Shown here: piece by piece, positions 43,662-52,531 of the stretch
How positions within the stretch are numbered: the stretch's first letter is position 1
Layout of the letters: every line of letters starts with the position of its first letter
Assembly (NCBI GenBank): GCA_963677345.2
Contig: CAXXLC010000038.1
Coordinates: 1 to 64,000 of the forward strand
Direction of reading: 5' to 3'
DNA: 64,000 bases
Origin: Saccharicrinis sp963677345
GTDB taxonomy: Bacteria > Bacteroidota > Bacteroidia > Bacteroidales > Marinilabiliaceae
Program-made: the position numbers and the translations under genes
Notes under the pieces: generated by a model
Databases searched by the model: none
What the model was told of the DNA's origin: nothing
What the model saw: the letters and a program-made list of their open reading frames with translations, nothing else

Positions 43662-44746
43662 CCGATTTTTTGTTGAAGTAAAACTTCTTTCATTATTTTT
43701 ATGTATTGAGCTGATATTTTTGCAACAGTCCATTTTTCAAAAGCTATTTTTTTATTTTTTTCACCTTGATTTTTGTCTATTAAATCATAAGTTTTTAGAA
43801 TGGCTTCTTGTAAACTTTTGTCATTTCCGACTTCAAATGTTGGATTGCCTGTTTCATCAAGTATTTCACCAATATCAGATCCTTTTTTACCTACTACAAC
43901 TTTACCAAAGGTACAACCTAATGTAATATTACCGGAGTTTAATTCGGTTGTTCTTGGAATAAATAAAAAATCCGCAGCGTTAAGGTATAAGTGGGCATCT
44001 TCATCGTTAATGAAGCCTAAATTAACTCTTTTGCTTTTATTCAAACTGGCTCTCCACTTATCAAATTTCCATACCCACTCTCTTAGTCTGATATAGCTGA
44101 TTTTTCGTCGGTTAATTTTCCATCCGGGAGCAAGTAATACTTTTTTGTTACCTGGGATATAAGAAAAAGCCTTTTCAATAAGTTTCTTTTCGGATTCTTT
44201 TATTGAACCAAATACCAACATAACTTTAGCATCTAAATCTATTCCTAATTCTTTTTTTGCTTCTTTTGGTGTTGACTTATTTGGAATTGATGCGTAATTG
44301 TGATGAGGTATAACTATATGCTTTATATTTTTATGTTCCGGATAAAACTCTTTGAACTGTTTAATACTATAATTGGCAAAATGAACTACTACATCGCAAA
44401 AAGAAGTCACCATTCGATATAGTTTTAAATATTCTTCATCATGCCTATGATGAGGGTATTGTACATGTCGAGTATAAACTATCTTAGAATTATTTTTCCA
44501 ATATTCCATACAAGTCTGAATCCGCTTATATAATTCTTTGGGTATAGGATCTGTATGATATAGGTGACTCTGTATTTCATAAGATAAGAATTCAGGCCAA
44601 TGGATATGTACTATGTCATAGTGATTTTTACATGCCCAAAATTCTTCATAATCATATATCACCTCGGCATATTCTTCTAAACCAGCCTTAAGGTCATCCA
44701 TGAATAGGTTATATTTTAATGGGAAACAAGCAAATAGTATTTTCAT
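43658..44746 (-). CDS. Glycosyltransferase (GT4-like)
   Basis: A 362-aa GT-B protein: KILFACFPLKYNLFMDDLKAGLEE, YDIVHIHWPEFLSY, KIVYTRHVQYPHHRH, KVMLVFGSIKESEKKLIEKAF, and FLFIPRTTELNSGNITLGCTFGKVVVGKKGSDIGEIL. The last motif replaces the canonical E-x7-E, as in related capsule glycosyltransferases. Its ATG lies directly beside the 15-bp leader GATTTTTGTTTTATG (plus strand) that begins the large 7-bp array. Confidence 0.82.
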   Translation of the reverse strand: MKILFACFPLKYNLFMDDLKAGLEEYAEVIYDYEEFWACKNHYDIVHIHWPEFLSYEIQSHLYHTDPIPKELYKRIQTCMEYWKNNSKIVYTRHVQYPHHRHDEEYLKLYRMVTSFCDVVVHFANYSIKQFKEFYPEHKNIKHIVIPHHNYASIPNKSTPKEAKKELGIDLDAKVMLVFGSIKESEKKLIEKAFSYIPGNKKVLLAPGWKINRRKISYIRLREWVWKFDKWRASLNKSKRVNLGFINDEDAHLYLNAADFLFIPRTTELNSGNITLGCTFGKVVVGKKGSDIGEILDETGNPTFEVGNDKSLQEAILKTYDLIDKNQGEKNKKIAFEKWTVAKISAQYIKIMKEVLLQQKIG

Positions 44747-45259
44747 GATTTTTGTTTTATGGCGTATGATGTATGATGTATGATGTATGATGTATGATGT
44801 ATGTCTTATGACCTATGACGTATGACTTATGACGTATGACTAATGGCTTATGGCGTATGATGTATGACTTATGACGTATGACGTATGACGTATGACTTAT
44901 GACTTATGACCTATGGCGTATGACGTATGACTAATGGCTTATGACCTATGGCTTATGACCTATGGCGTATGACTTATGGCGTATGACTTATGGCGTATGG
45001 CTTATGACTTATGGCTTATGACGTATGGCTTATGACGTATGACTTATGACTTATGACTTATGACTTATGACCTATGGCGTATGACTAATGGCTTATGACG
45101 TATGGCGTATGACTTATGGCGTATGACCTATGACCTATGACTTACGTCCTATGACCTATGACTTACGTCCTACGTCCTATGACCTACGTCCTGTGACCTA
45201 TGACTTACGTCCTATGTCCTATGTCCTATGTCCTATGACCTACGTCCTACGTCCTATGT
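44747..45259. repeat. Large 7-bp tandem array A
   Basis: About 500 bp in strict 7-bp register, roughly 70 units. From left to right: the leader GATTTTTGTTTTATG (44747-44761), units of TATGATG, TATGACN and TATGGCN type, then, from about 45140, units of TACGTCC and TATGTCC type up to 2 bp from the stop of the four-helix-bundle gene. Variation is confined to two or three positions of the unit. A plus-strand frame (MTYDLRP repeated) is a by-product and not a gene. Confidence 0.92.
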
Positions 45260-45260
45260 C

Positions 45261-45614
45261 TTATTTTTTATCGAGATACTTCATTAATCCGTTTAATTGT
45301 TTACTGATAATACTAGCCTTATTTTCCAGAATGACATAATCGTCCAGACTAATATATTCAAGATCCCGAACCAAAATTAATTGATAACGTAATTCTTCCA
45401 CCGAACCCCGTGCAATAATTATGAAACGCAAATAATCCTTGTCGGTCTTTCTTCCTGAACCTTCAGCTATATTTGTAGGTATGGAATAAGCACTTCTACG
45501 CATTTGAGAAACCAGACCAAATTTTTCTTCTTCGGGAAAACTTTTGGTAATTCGATATACCCCCAATGTCAGTTCATGAGCACCTTTCCAAACCTCCAGA
45601 TCCTGAAATGGCAT
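45261..45614 (-). CDS. Four-helix bundle protein (S23 / 23S rRNA intervening-sequence type)
   Basis: A 117-aa protein with the family pattern FQDLEVWKGAHELTLGVYRITKSFP, EEEKFGLVSQMRRSAYSIPTNIAEGSGR, and a C-terminal helix pair. Homologues are encoded inside 23S rRNA intervening sequences, as free-standing genes in Bacteroidota, and, more distantly, as Avd of diversity-generating retroelements. They form pentameric, positively charged barrels that bind nucleic acids. No reverse transcriptase or rRNA gene is present here. The gene is an isolated island between two 7-bp arrays and splits the polysaccharide operon. Confidence 0.93.
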   Translation of the reverse strand: MPFQDLEVWKGAHELTLGVYRITKSFPEEEKFGLVSQMRRSAYSIPTNIAEGSGRKTDKDYLRFIIIARGSVEELRYQLILVRDLEYISLDDYVILENKASIISKQLNGLMKYLDKK

Positions 45615-45629
45615 TTTTTTATGATTTAA

Positions 45630-45872
45630 GATTTTTGTTTTATGATGTATGACGTATGGCTTATGACTTATGACTTATGACGTATGGCTTATGACGTATG
45701 ACTTATGGCGTATGACGTATGGCTTATGGCGTATGACTTATGACGTATGGCGTATGGCGTAAGACTTACGTCCTATGTCTTACGTCCTATGTCCTACGTC
45801 CTATGTCCTACGTCCTACGTCCTATGTCCTACGTCCTACGTCCTACGTCCTATGACTTACGTCCTATGACAA
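45630..45872. repeat. Large 7-bp tandem array B
   Basis: About 240 bp, roughly 33 units, with the same leader (GATTTTTGTTTTATG at 45630-45644) and the same internal order as array A: TATGACG/TATGGCT units first, then TACGTCC/TATGTCC units (from about 45762). It ends in the last codons of the SDR gene at 45864. Confidence 0.92.
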
Positions 45873-46922
45873 ATTACCTAAGGCTTTTTCTTTTTCCATG
45901 ACGGCATCGTAAACACGTTTCATACCTTCTCGTATGGATATTTTGGGTTCCCAGCCAAGATACTCTTTAACCCAAGTCATATCACAATAGCGGGAATGAA
46001 CGCCAACCGGTTTATCTAATAGAGGTTTAATTTCGGGATTATATCCTGCAAATTCACAGAAAAGGCTGATTAAGTCACGGAACGAAGTCAGTATTCCTTG
46101 TCCGATATTAATCGCAGTACCATCGTGAATTTTTTCCATGGCCACTTCAATGCAATCCAACACATCATCAATATGCACAAAATCACGTCCCTGATTACCC
46201 GAACCCCACACTTCAAAAGGAGCTTCCTTATAAACTGCACGACGAGCAATAGCCGGAGTAGGGTAGGAGTAATCCTGATCTTCGCCATAGCCACTGAATG
46301 GTCGTATGCAAGTAATGTTAACTCCGTAATGTTTAGCCGTAATTTTTGCTAAAAACTCACCCGTTAATTTTGTCCAGCCATAAGTCATATCCGGCTGACC
46401 CATATTGTTAAAATCAATATCTGTTTCTTTTAGCTGTATGGTATTGCTTTCTGTTTGTTTGTTTATGGGATATGCTGCACTAGAACTGGGGTAAAGAACG
46501 CGTTCCGGCTTGTGGCGACTAATCCAATAGAAAAACTCAGCATCAATAGATAAATCCAGTGCTACCTGGATGGGGTCCCCGTCAATTTTTGCACGTCCAC
46601 CCACAATAGCAGCAAAATGATATACATCAGCAAATTTTTCAATACCTAAATTGTATTCAGTATTAAACCAATTGGGATTGTTATCCAGCGTGTTTAACAC
46701 TTTACGAAAATCGGCCTTTAAAAATAACAAACGATCATCCTCACCATAAACTTCTATATCGTTGATGTTTTTTGTTTTGGGCACAGACAACCATGTTTCA
46801 GGATGTGTACCTACAGATAAATCATCAATAAAAAGTATTCTGTCTGTTGTTGTTTTATATAATCGTTTCACCATATTACGGCCAACAAAACCGCAACCGC
46901 CTGATATGAGATGTGTTTTCAT
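45864..46922 (-). CDS. NAD-dependent epimerase/dehydratase (extended SDR)
   Basis: A 352-aa SDR: HLISGGCGFVGRNMVKRLY (GGxGFxG loop), HFAAIVGGRAKIDGDP, YPSSSAAYP, the catalytic TYGWTKLTGE (Y-x3-K), and RPFSGYGEDQDYSYP. It probably acts on an NDP-sugar, as an epimerase or dehydratase of the GalE/GMER type, but I cannot name the substrate. Its stop codon (TAG) is supplied by the first units of array B. Confidence 0.82.
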   Translation of the reverse strand: MKTHLISGGCGFVGRNMVKRLYKTTTDRILFIDDLSVGTHPETWLSVPKTKNINDIEVYGEDDRLLFLKADFRKVLNTLDNNPNWFNTEYNLGIEKFADVYHFAAIVGGRAKIDGDPIQVALDLSIDAEFFYWISRHKPERVLYPSSSAAYPINKQTESNTIQLKETDIDFNNMGQPDMTYGWTKLTGEFLAKITAKHYGVNITCIRPFSGYGEDQDYSYPTPAIARRAVYKEAPFEVWGSGNQGRDFVHIDDVLDCIEVAMEKIHDGTAINIGQGILTSFRDLISLFCEFAGYNPEIKPLLDKPVGVHSRYCDMTWVKEYLGWEPKISIREGMKRVYDAVMEKEKALGNLS

Positions 46923-46988
46923 GTTTCTCGTCTTATATATTGTAATAGCCTCGATATATTATTTTTATTACTAATAATTATGAGTTTG

Positions 46989-48128
46989 TTAGTTTGATTT
47001 ACGGGCTTCTTCAATCAGTTGATCTAATATGCCAATATGTCTATCGATATTATAGTTTGTTTTGATATGTTCTCTTCCTGCTTCTCCCATGGTTTTACAG
47101 AGTTCTTTATTTTTAAATAGTTGAATCATGTATTTAGCCATTCCTGTTGTGTCATATTCATCCACCAAAAAGCCTGTTTCTTCATGAATAACAGCCTGGG
47201 GAATACCGGCATGCCTGGTTGAAATTACAGGTAAAGCTGCAGCACCAGCCTCTAAAATAGTATTGGGCGTACCTTCGGCATCGCCATAAGAAGGTTGTAC
47301 AGAATGTTGAACAAACATACACGCATTTTCAAAGTAGGGCATTAATTGATCATGAGGAATGCCACCTGTGAATGTAATTTTATCATCCATTTTCCAAGCT
47401 TTGGAAAGGGCTTTGCAATTTTCGAGTAACTCACCCATACCAACCATTACCAACTTTGCCTCAGGACATTCAATAGCCATCTGTCGAAAAGCATCTAATA
47501 TTAAAACAGGAGATTTAATATCAGTAAAGCGACCAACATAAAATATTGTATTTCCATAATTTGGTTTATTATTATAAAAGAATGGTCTTGGACCATACGG
47601 ATTATATACAATTTTTTCTTTGGGAGCTCCCATTTTGAGTAAGGCGTTTGTCATAAAGTTTGAAACGCTTACTATTTTAGTAGCATATTCAAACATGGCT
47701 ATATATGATTCAAGTTTGGGATTAATAAAATGAGTTCGGTGTGCATCATGTCCATGAAAATGAACAATTAAAGGTAAGCCAAGTTCTTTGGCATAAAGAG
47801 TGATTTCAGCGCCATTATGACCAAATTCAGCAAGAATTACATCTACTTTATGTTGTTTCATAAATCCGGCAATGGCATCCAATCGTCCATTAAAAGTTTC
47901 TTCCCATTGAGCAACCCATTTATGATATAATACCTGAGGTAGTAATTTTTTAAATTTTTTAAATAATGGAGAGGTACTATAAAAATAGCGTATCATCCTC
48001 CCTTTATAAACAAGAGAATGAATACTACCTTGAAGAAGCACTTTTTCTCCTTTTATAAGGTCGGCGTGTGCTTTTATAAAAGAACCACTAAAATTGCTGG
48101 TCCCGGCTTGTATAATGCAGATTGACAT
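46989..48128 (-). CDS. Glycosyltransferase family 4
   Basis: A 379-aa GT-B enzyme: ICIIQAGTSNFSGSFIKAHADLI, VDVILAEFGHNGAEIT, PLIVHFHGHDAHRTH, IFYVGRFTDIKSPVLILDAF, and EGTPNTILEAGAAALPVISTRHAGIPQAV (the E-x7-E motif). It is typical of colanic-acid type glycosyltransferases. It lies 2 bp downstream of the next gene in a tightly packed operon (46989-52339). Confidence 0.92.
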   Translation of the reverse strand: MSICIIQAGTSNFSGSFIKAHADLIKGEKVLLQGSIHSLVYKGRMIRYFYSTSPLFKKFKKLLPQVLYHKWVAQWEETFNGRLDAIAGFMKQHKVDVILAEFGHNGAEITLYAKELGLPLIVHFHGHDAHRTHFINPKLESYIAMFEYATKIVSVSNFMTNALLKMGAPKEKIVYNPYGPRPFFYNNKPNYGNTIFYVGRFTDIKSPVLILDAFRQMAIECPEAKLVMVGMGELLENCKALSKAWKMDDKITFTGGIPHDQLMPYFENACMFVQHSVQPSYGDAEGTPNTILEAGAAALPVISTRHAGIPQAVIHEETGFLVDEYDTTGMAKYMIQLFKNKELCKTMGEAGREHIKTNYNIDRHIGILDQLIEEARKSN

Positions 48129-48130
48129 GT

Positions 48131-48919
48131 TTATTTGACTATTAATCTTAACTTTGCTTTGATTTGGGATAGATAATAAGAAAGGTTTTTTTGGGGTAAA
48201 TAATGTCGTTTTCTAGTACCTTCTATTAATTGTTCATAGTTTGATACTTCAATATCCTCATAATAAACATGGCTTCCTCTGCTTGGATCTCGGTAGCATG
48301 GAATATTGTATTTTTTACTTAGTAAACTAAAAATAGTTTGATCATGTCTGTTTTCAATGAAGTCTTCATAATTATTTACACCAAGTACATTTTCTTCATC
48401 TGATACAATTCTATTATCTAAATTGAATTTCAGAAACTGATGAAAGAATTGTTTTGAATATTTAGTGTTCTTAACACATATATAACCAGAAAGTCTTTGA
48501 AAAGTATTTTCAAATCCATTTGTATCACAATCCATTAAGATGAACGCATCTCTTTTACTATAATGAGCTTCTCTTAATCCAACACTAAAACAAACAATAT
48601 CTTGTTTGTTTTGGCATATATCAAATATTGGTTTTAAGTCTTTAATAAATAAAGCACCTGAATCACAATAAAATATAATATCTCCTTCTTTTGTATTTTT
48701 AAGGGTATTTAAAATTATATAAGGTTTCCATACCCAATAACCTCCGCCTCTTGGAGCATTGAATATTTTAGTATGTTTTTTCTTAAATTTTTTTGGTATG
48801 TTTTTGGGTGAATAATTGATCACCCGATCAAACCCGGCAATATATTTACCTGTTAATGAATTTAGTTTTTGTGATATTCTAAATTCATAGGTGGCATAAT
48901 TAATTAATATTTTAGACAT
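48131..48919 (-). CDS. Putative capsular glycosyltransferase (GT-A like)
   Basis: A 262-aa protein with FNAPRGGGYWVWKPYIILNTLKN and DIIFYCDSGALFIKDLKPIF, in which the CDSG Asp resembles a GT-A DxD region, plus RHDQTIFSLLSKKYNIPCYRDPSRGSH. The GGGYWxWKP block recurs in surface-glycan glycosyltransferases of several phyla. The family number is not certain. It overlaps its upstream neighbour by 1 nt (coupled). Confidence 0.65.
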   Translation of the reverse strand: MSKILINYATYEFRISQKLNSLTGKYIAGFDRVINYSPKNIPKKFKKKHTKIFNAPRGGGYWVWKPYIILNTLKNTKEGDIIFYCDSGALFIKDLKPIFDICQNKQDIVCFSVGLREAHYSKRDAFILMDCDTNGFENTFQRLSGYICVKNTKYSKQFFHQFLKFNLDNRIVSDEENVLGVNNYEDFIENRHDQTIFSLLSKKYNIPCYRDPSRGSHVYYEDIEVSNYEQLIEGTRKRHYLPQKNLSYYLSQIKAKLRLIVK

Positions 48920-49896
48920 TAGAATTTAGTCTTAATATAATGTTTTAATTTTTTTATGAATGAAGGATTATTTCTTTTCTTTTGCTGTTTTAAATAAATA
49001 TGTTTTTGTTTTTCTTTTCTTTTACTAGTGATAAAAGTTTTTTTATTTATAAAGATTTCTTCAAAGAATGATTTTAATGCCTCATCGCTTAACCTATCGG
49101 GGAGTTTGTTATTTAAAAATATCGGTGCAGTCACCATCTTTCTCCACAGATCATCATCTTTGTCAATTCGTTTAACTTCTTCAATTACCTCCTCGAAAGA
49201 ATTATAATTATGTACATTAATAAAGCAATCAGGATTTATATCTTCAAAAATACTTGTATCACCCCAATAAATTGGAATACTCCCGTGTATTAAAGGTTGT
49301 ATAATTTTTTCTGTTGAATATCCCGGGTGACTCTCGTTTTCAAAAGCTATAGTAAATTTACTTTCAGCAACCATGGCAAGTTTATCTTCTACTCTACCTC
49401 CAATATTATTTAATACTTTACCTCCCGAATCAACGTGTTTGTATTCTGATAGTTTATGAAAGAATTCAATACGTTCTTTAGCCCGATCGTTGCTGTAAAT
49501 AAAATTACAAAATCGGGTCACTCGTTTTTTAATTGTATCAAAATTACGTATGGGAACTGTACAGGTAGTGTCGAACCATTGTCTGTGGAGTGGAAGACGC
49601 CAATGACGTTCATTGTAAATACGCTCATGAGTTAGTGCATAATCTGTTTCTTCCCAATTAGGTGGAACATTTTCGCCTGTAACGAAGATGCGGATGGCTT
49701 TTGTGTTTAATAAATGTTCTTTATTACCACCATCACTATAAATTAAAAAGTCAGGATCATCATCCAATTGCACATCAAAATACCTGCTTAAACAGCGTTC
49801 AATATACCAGGAATCTTTAGGTGAAGTGCTTCCTATGCCACGAATAGTTGGTTTACATAAGTTAATGGAGACTTTGGGCTTTACTGTATTGTTCAT
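48919..49896 (-). CDS. Alpha-1,3-fucosyltransferase family (GT10)
   Basis: A 325-aa protein. Its key feature is the GT10 donor motif FENESHPGYSTEKIIQPLIHGSIPIYWGD, preceded by RFCNFIYSNDRAKERIEFF and the HVDSGG region. These enzymes transfer fucose from GDP-fucose to N-acetylglucosamine, giving Lewis-type structures. The C terminus (about residues 285-325) is strongly basic, as in Helicobacter homologues whose tails mediate membrane attachment. It overlaps the upstream gene by 1 nt. Confidence 0.93.
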   Translation of the reverse strand: MNNTVKPKVSINLCKPTIRGIGSTSPKDSWYIERCLSRYFDVQLDDDPDFLIYSDGGNKEHLLNTKAIRIFVTGENVPPNWEETDYALTHERIYNERHWRLPLHRQWFDTTCTVPIRNFDTIKKRVTRFCNFIYSNDRAKERIEFFHKLSEYKHVDSGGKVLNNIGGRVEDKLAMVAESKFTIAFENESHPGYSTEKIIQPLIHGSIPIYWGDTSIFEDINPDCFINVHNYNSFEEVIEEVKRIDKDDDLWRKMVTAPIFLNNKLPDRLSDEALKSFFEEIFINKKTFITSKRKEKQKHIYLKQQKKRNNPSFIKKLKHYIKTKF

Positions 49897-51152
49897 TAAT
49901 AATATTGGGTTAATAGTTTTTTTTTCAGACCAGTTATTTTCGTCTTTATTATCGTACTTATTTTTTTTCTTTGTTTTCTTCTATCCGCTCTGGCTAAATC
50001 CGGGTGAACAAAAAGCAAGTTATAGCGTTTGGGTAATTTAATTTCTTTTTTTTGTTTACTTATGGCTAGCGAATTAAAATACTTAATGTATTTATGATGA
50101 CATAGTTCCATTGAAAAGTTATCGGTAATTACTTTTTTAGCATTAAGCGATATTGTTTGCCATAAACCTTTATTTGAAGCAATTTTATTTATAGTGTGGA
50201 TAAAGTCTTTATCTCTGTCAGATACAATATAACCGGTAACTCCATTTTTAATTTGTTCAGTTATACCACTACGCATATTTAAACATACAGGCACTACTCC
50301 ACAAGCCATAGCTTCAAGGATTGCAATGGGAAGTCCTTCGTAATCAGAAAGCAAAACAATCACATGAGCATCCAACAATTTTTGTTGCATTTCTAAGGCA
50401 GGGATATTTCCTCCTAAATATACAGGTAAACCTTTTCCTTCAGAACAAAGAATATTTTCCACATTATTACGATCAGGACCTTCTCCGTATATTATAGCTT
50501 CCGTATTTGGAACTTCCTGAACCATTTTGCAAAATGCTTTAGTAACTTCAGATATTCGTTTTTGTTCTTCAGATAATCTGCCAACATAAACCACCTTTAA
50601 TGTATTGTCATTCCATTCTGCTTTTTCTTTCGGAATTTGAACTCCATAAGGAATCCGTTCCAGTTTGATGTTTGCAATTTGAGGAGACTGATTGAGTTGG
50701 TATTCCAGTTCCTTAGATACAACGATCATACCATGTGCACGAAATTTTTCTTTTCCATCAATAAAGAGTTCCTGAATGGCATGATAAAATGGATCGTCAG
50801 AGTGAGAAACGCCTATAATTTTTATTCCTGCTTTTTTTATCCAGGGAGTTGCAAGGTAAGCTGGAACGACCAGGTTGGGAACAAATATATCTGGTTGATT
50901 ACTTTTGAGTTGTTGAAGAAGCCATTGGATATTGTCTTCGGTATAGTAATTAAAACTTGTACCTTTTAGTGCAATATTGTTTTTTTTAAGGTGTTCTGTT
51001 AGTGGTCCATTATTCCCCACGTGGTAAAAGATAAGACAATTTACATCAAATCCATACCTTTGTAATGCAGGTAATAGGTGCATTAACCATGTAACAGGAC
51101 CACCAACACTGTCGGGTTTATCATATGCACAGAAGGTTATTTTTTTTATCAT
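49896..51152 (-). CDS. Glycosyltransferase family 4
   Basis: A 418-aa GT-B enzyme: ITFCAYDKPDSVGGPVTWLMHLLPALQRYG, KVVYVGRLSEEQKRISEV, AIIYGEGPDRNNVE, and VLLSDYEGLPIAILEAMACGVVPVCLN (E-x7-E). A basic tail of about 60 residues follows (RADRRKQRKKI). A truncated relative of its N terminus lies at 52460. It is coupled to the upstream gene by a 4-nt overlap. Confidence 0.92.
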   Translation of the reverse strand: MIKKITFCAYDKPDSVGGPVTWLMHLLPALQRYGFDVNCLIFYHVGNNGPLTEHLKKNNIALKGTSFNYYTEDNIQWLLQQLKSNQPDIFVPNLVVPAYLATPWIKKAGIKIIGVSHSDDPFYHAIQELFIDGKEKFRAHGMIVVSKELEYQLNQSPQIANIKLERIPYGVQIPKEKAEWNDNTLKVVYVGRLSEEQKRISEVTKAFCKMVQEVPNTEAIIYGEGPDRNNVENILCSEGKGLPVYLGGNIPALEMQQKLLDAHVIVLLSDYEGLPIAILEAMACGVVPVCLNMRSGITEQIKNGVTGYIVSDRDKDFIHTINKIASNKGLWQTISLNAKKVITDNFSMELCHHKYIKYFNSLAISKQKKEIKLPKRYNLLFVHPDLARADRRKQRKKISTIIKTKITGLKKKLLTQYY

Positions 51153-52339
51153 ATATTTTGATAAATCTGATCTAGTTTCTTAGCTACAACTTTCCAGTCG
51201 TATTCTTCTAATACTCTTTGACGCGCTAATTGGCCTTTGTTTGTATCATTTAAAGCCAATATGGTTTTTTGTTGCAAGTCATTAATATTACCAAGTTCAT
51301 AGAAGTAGCCATATTTTCCATGACTAATGGCTTCCATACTACCAGGTTCATTCGACACAATTACAGGCTTTTCATGTGCCATCCCTTCCAAAACCAATGT
51401 AGGTAAACCTTCTTTTTTTGCACAACTTACTAAAACTTCACAAGCAGCTATAGCATCCTGTACTTTGGTATGTGAAGCTGGTCCGTAAATTAAAAGATTG
51501 GCTGGGACTTTTATATTATATTCTGATATAAAAATGTCGTTTGATAAACCTGGTCCTATGATTACAAATTGTTTATTGGGCATTGATATTGCCAATTGAA
51601 CAAATTCTCCCGAATTTTTAACTGGATCATGTCGACTTACGTTCAATATGAAATTATCAAAACCAATTTCTTTTTTAAAACGATCTCCATTTCCTTTATC
51701 GCAAAGGTTAACATCAACACCGTTTGGTAAGTATATTGTCTCTATATTATGATTCGTTTTTAGGTACTCTTGTTGCCATTTAGATACGGAAATTTTGATA
51801 TCTGCTTTGGAGGCCGTATTTATCCATACATTATTAAACTCTTTTTGCCAATCTAATAGATCATCCTTTGCATATTCTTTTTGGTATGGAGCATGATAAG
51901 TATGAATCCATTTAAAGCCTAATTTCTGAAGTCTCTCACAGTGATAAATAAAATCAGGATATACATGAGAGTGAAGAACAATATCTTTTTTTAAAAGAAA
52001 ATTATTTTTTGTTTGTTTTAAGATAGAGGAAAATTGATGAGCAGATATTTTATTAATAATATTATCAGAAGGATAAAGCATTATACTAGTGCAACAAAAC
52101 TGTTTTATAGAATGTATATGATTTCCAATTCCATTATTAGGTGCAAAGTTAGCACCTAATAAAACCTTTGTTGATTTATTATTTATTTTATTAAACCAAA
52201 ATAAGATTAAATATTTATGGTACAAGAAAAATAAGTTACTTTTTAAAGAAATTATAAAATTATTCATCCTATACTTGATAGAACTGAATTTAGGTAAAAA
52301 TCTTTCTCTTTTTAGTATGAAACTAATTATTGATCTCAA
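51149..52339 (-). CDS. Glycosyltransferase family 4
   Basis: A 396-aa GT-B enzyme with an N-terminal membrane-anchoring region (basic first 30 residues, then FFLYHKYLILFWF). Motifs: LLGANFAPNNGIGNHIHSIK, NFILNVSRHDPVKNSGEFVQLA, and VSCAKKEGLPTLVLEGMAHEKPVIVSNEPGSMEAI (E-x7-E). It heads the compact operon 46989-52339. The upstream 190 bp contain only a gene remnant. Confidence 0.9.
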   Translation of the reverse strand: MRSIISFILKRERFLPKFSSIKYRMNNFIISLKSNLFFLYHKYLILFWFNKINNKSTKVLLGANFAPNNGIGNHIHSIKQFCCTSIMLYPSDNIINKISAHQFSSILKQTKNNFLLKKDIVLHSHVYPDFIYHCERLQKLGFKWIHTYHAPYQKEYAKDDLLDWQKEFNNVWINTASKADIKISVSKWQQEYLKTNHNIETIYLPNGVDVNLCDKGNGDRFKKEIGFDNFILNVSRHDPVKNSGEFVQLAISMPNKQFVIIGPGLSNDIFISEYNIKVPANLLIYGPASHTKVQDAIAACEVLVSCAKKEGLPTLVLEGMAHEKPVIVSNEPGSMEAISHGKYGYFYELGNINDLQQKTILALNDTNKGQLARQRVLEEYDWKVVAKKLDQIYQNI

Positions 52340-52459
52340 AGTTTTAATAATAATGTAATTGAATTATAATACTAAATAAACTAAAATTTTCACTACTTTT
52401 ACTGTAATAAAAATCTATTTCTATTTAAACGATTCTATTTCTCTTAAATCAGGAATCAG

Positions 52460-52531
52460 TCATTGAATCCAGGCATTAGGATCTGTTGCAATATGCCCGG
52501 GACGATCGTAAGCGCAAAAGAGGATTTTCAA
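52460..52531 (-). pseudogene. 23-codon remnant of a GT4 N terminus
   Basis: The codons read KILFCAYDRPGHIATDPNAW and stop after IQ. The start matches the beginning of the intact gene at 51152 (KITFCAYDKPDSVGGP). Its TTG start overlaps the TGA of the glycosyltransferase at 52528 (TTGA), the same type of coupling as in the rest of the operon. It therefore looks like the leftover 5' end of a deleted glycosyltransferase gene. Confidence 0.65.

Noticed and set aside
45130..45339. Plus-strand frame encoding repeated TYDLRP
   Set aside because: It results from reading the 7-bp array, in which three units make seven codons, and it runs antisense into the four-helix-bundle gene.
45261..45614. Diversity-generating retroelement accessory protein Avd
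   Set aside because: No reverse transcriptase, template/variable repeat pair or target gene is visible nearby; a stand-alone S23-type protein is the simpler call.
44747..45872. CRISPR array (leader plus repeats)
   Set aside because: Units are 7 bp and contiguous, there are no spacers and no cas genes. Only the leader-and-polarity similarity was kept as an observation.
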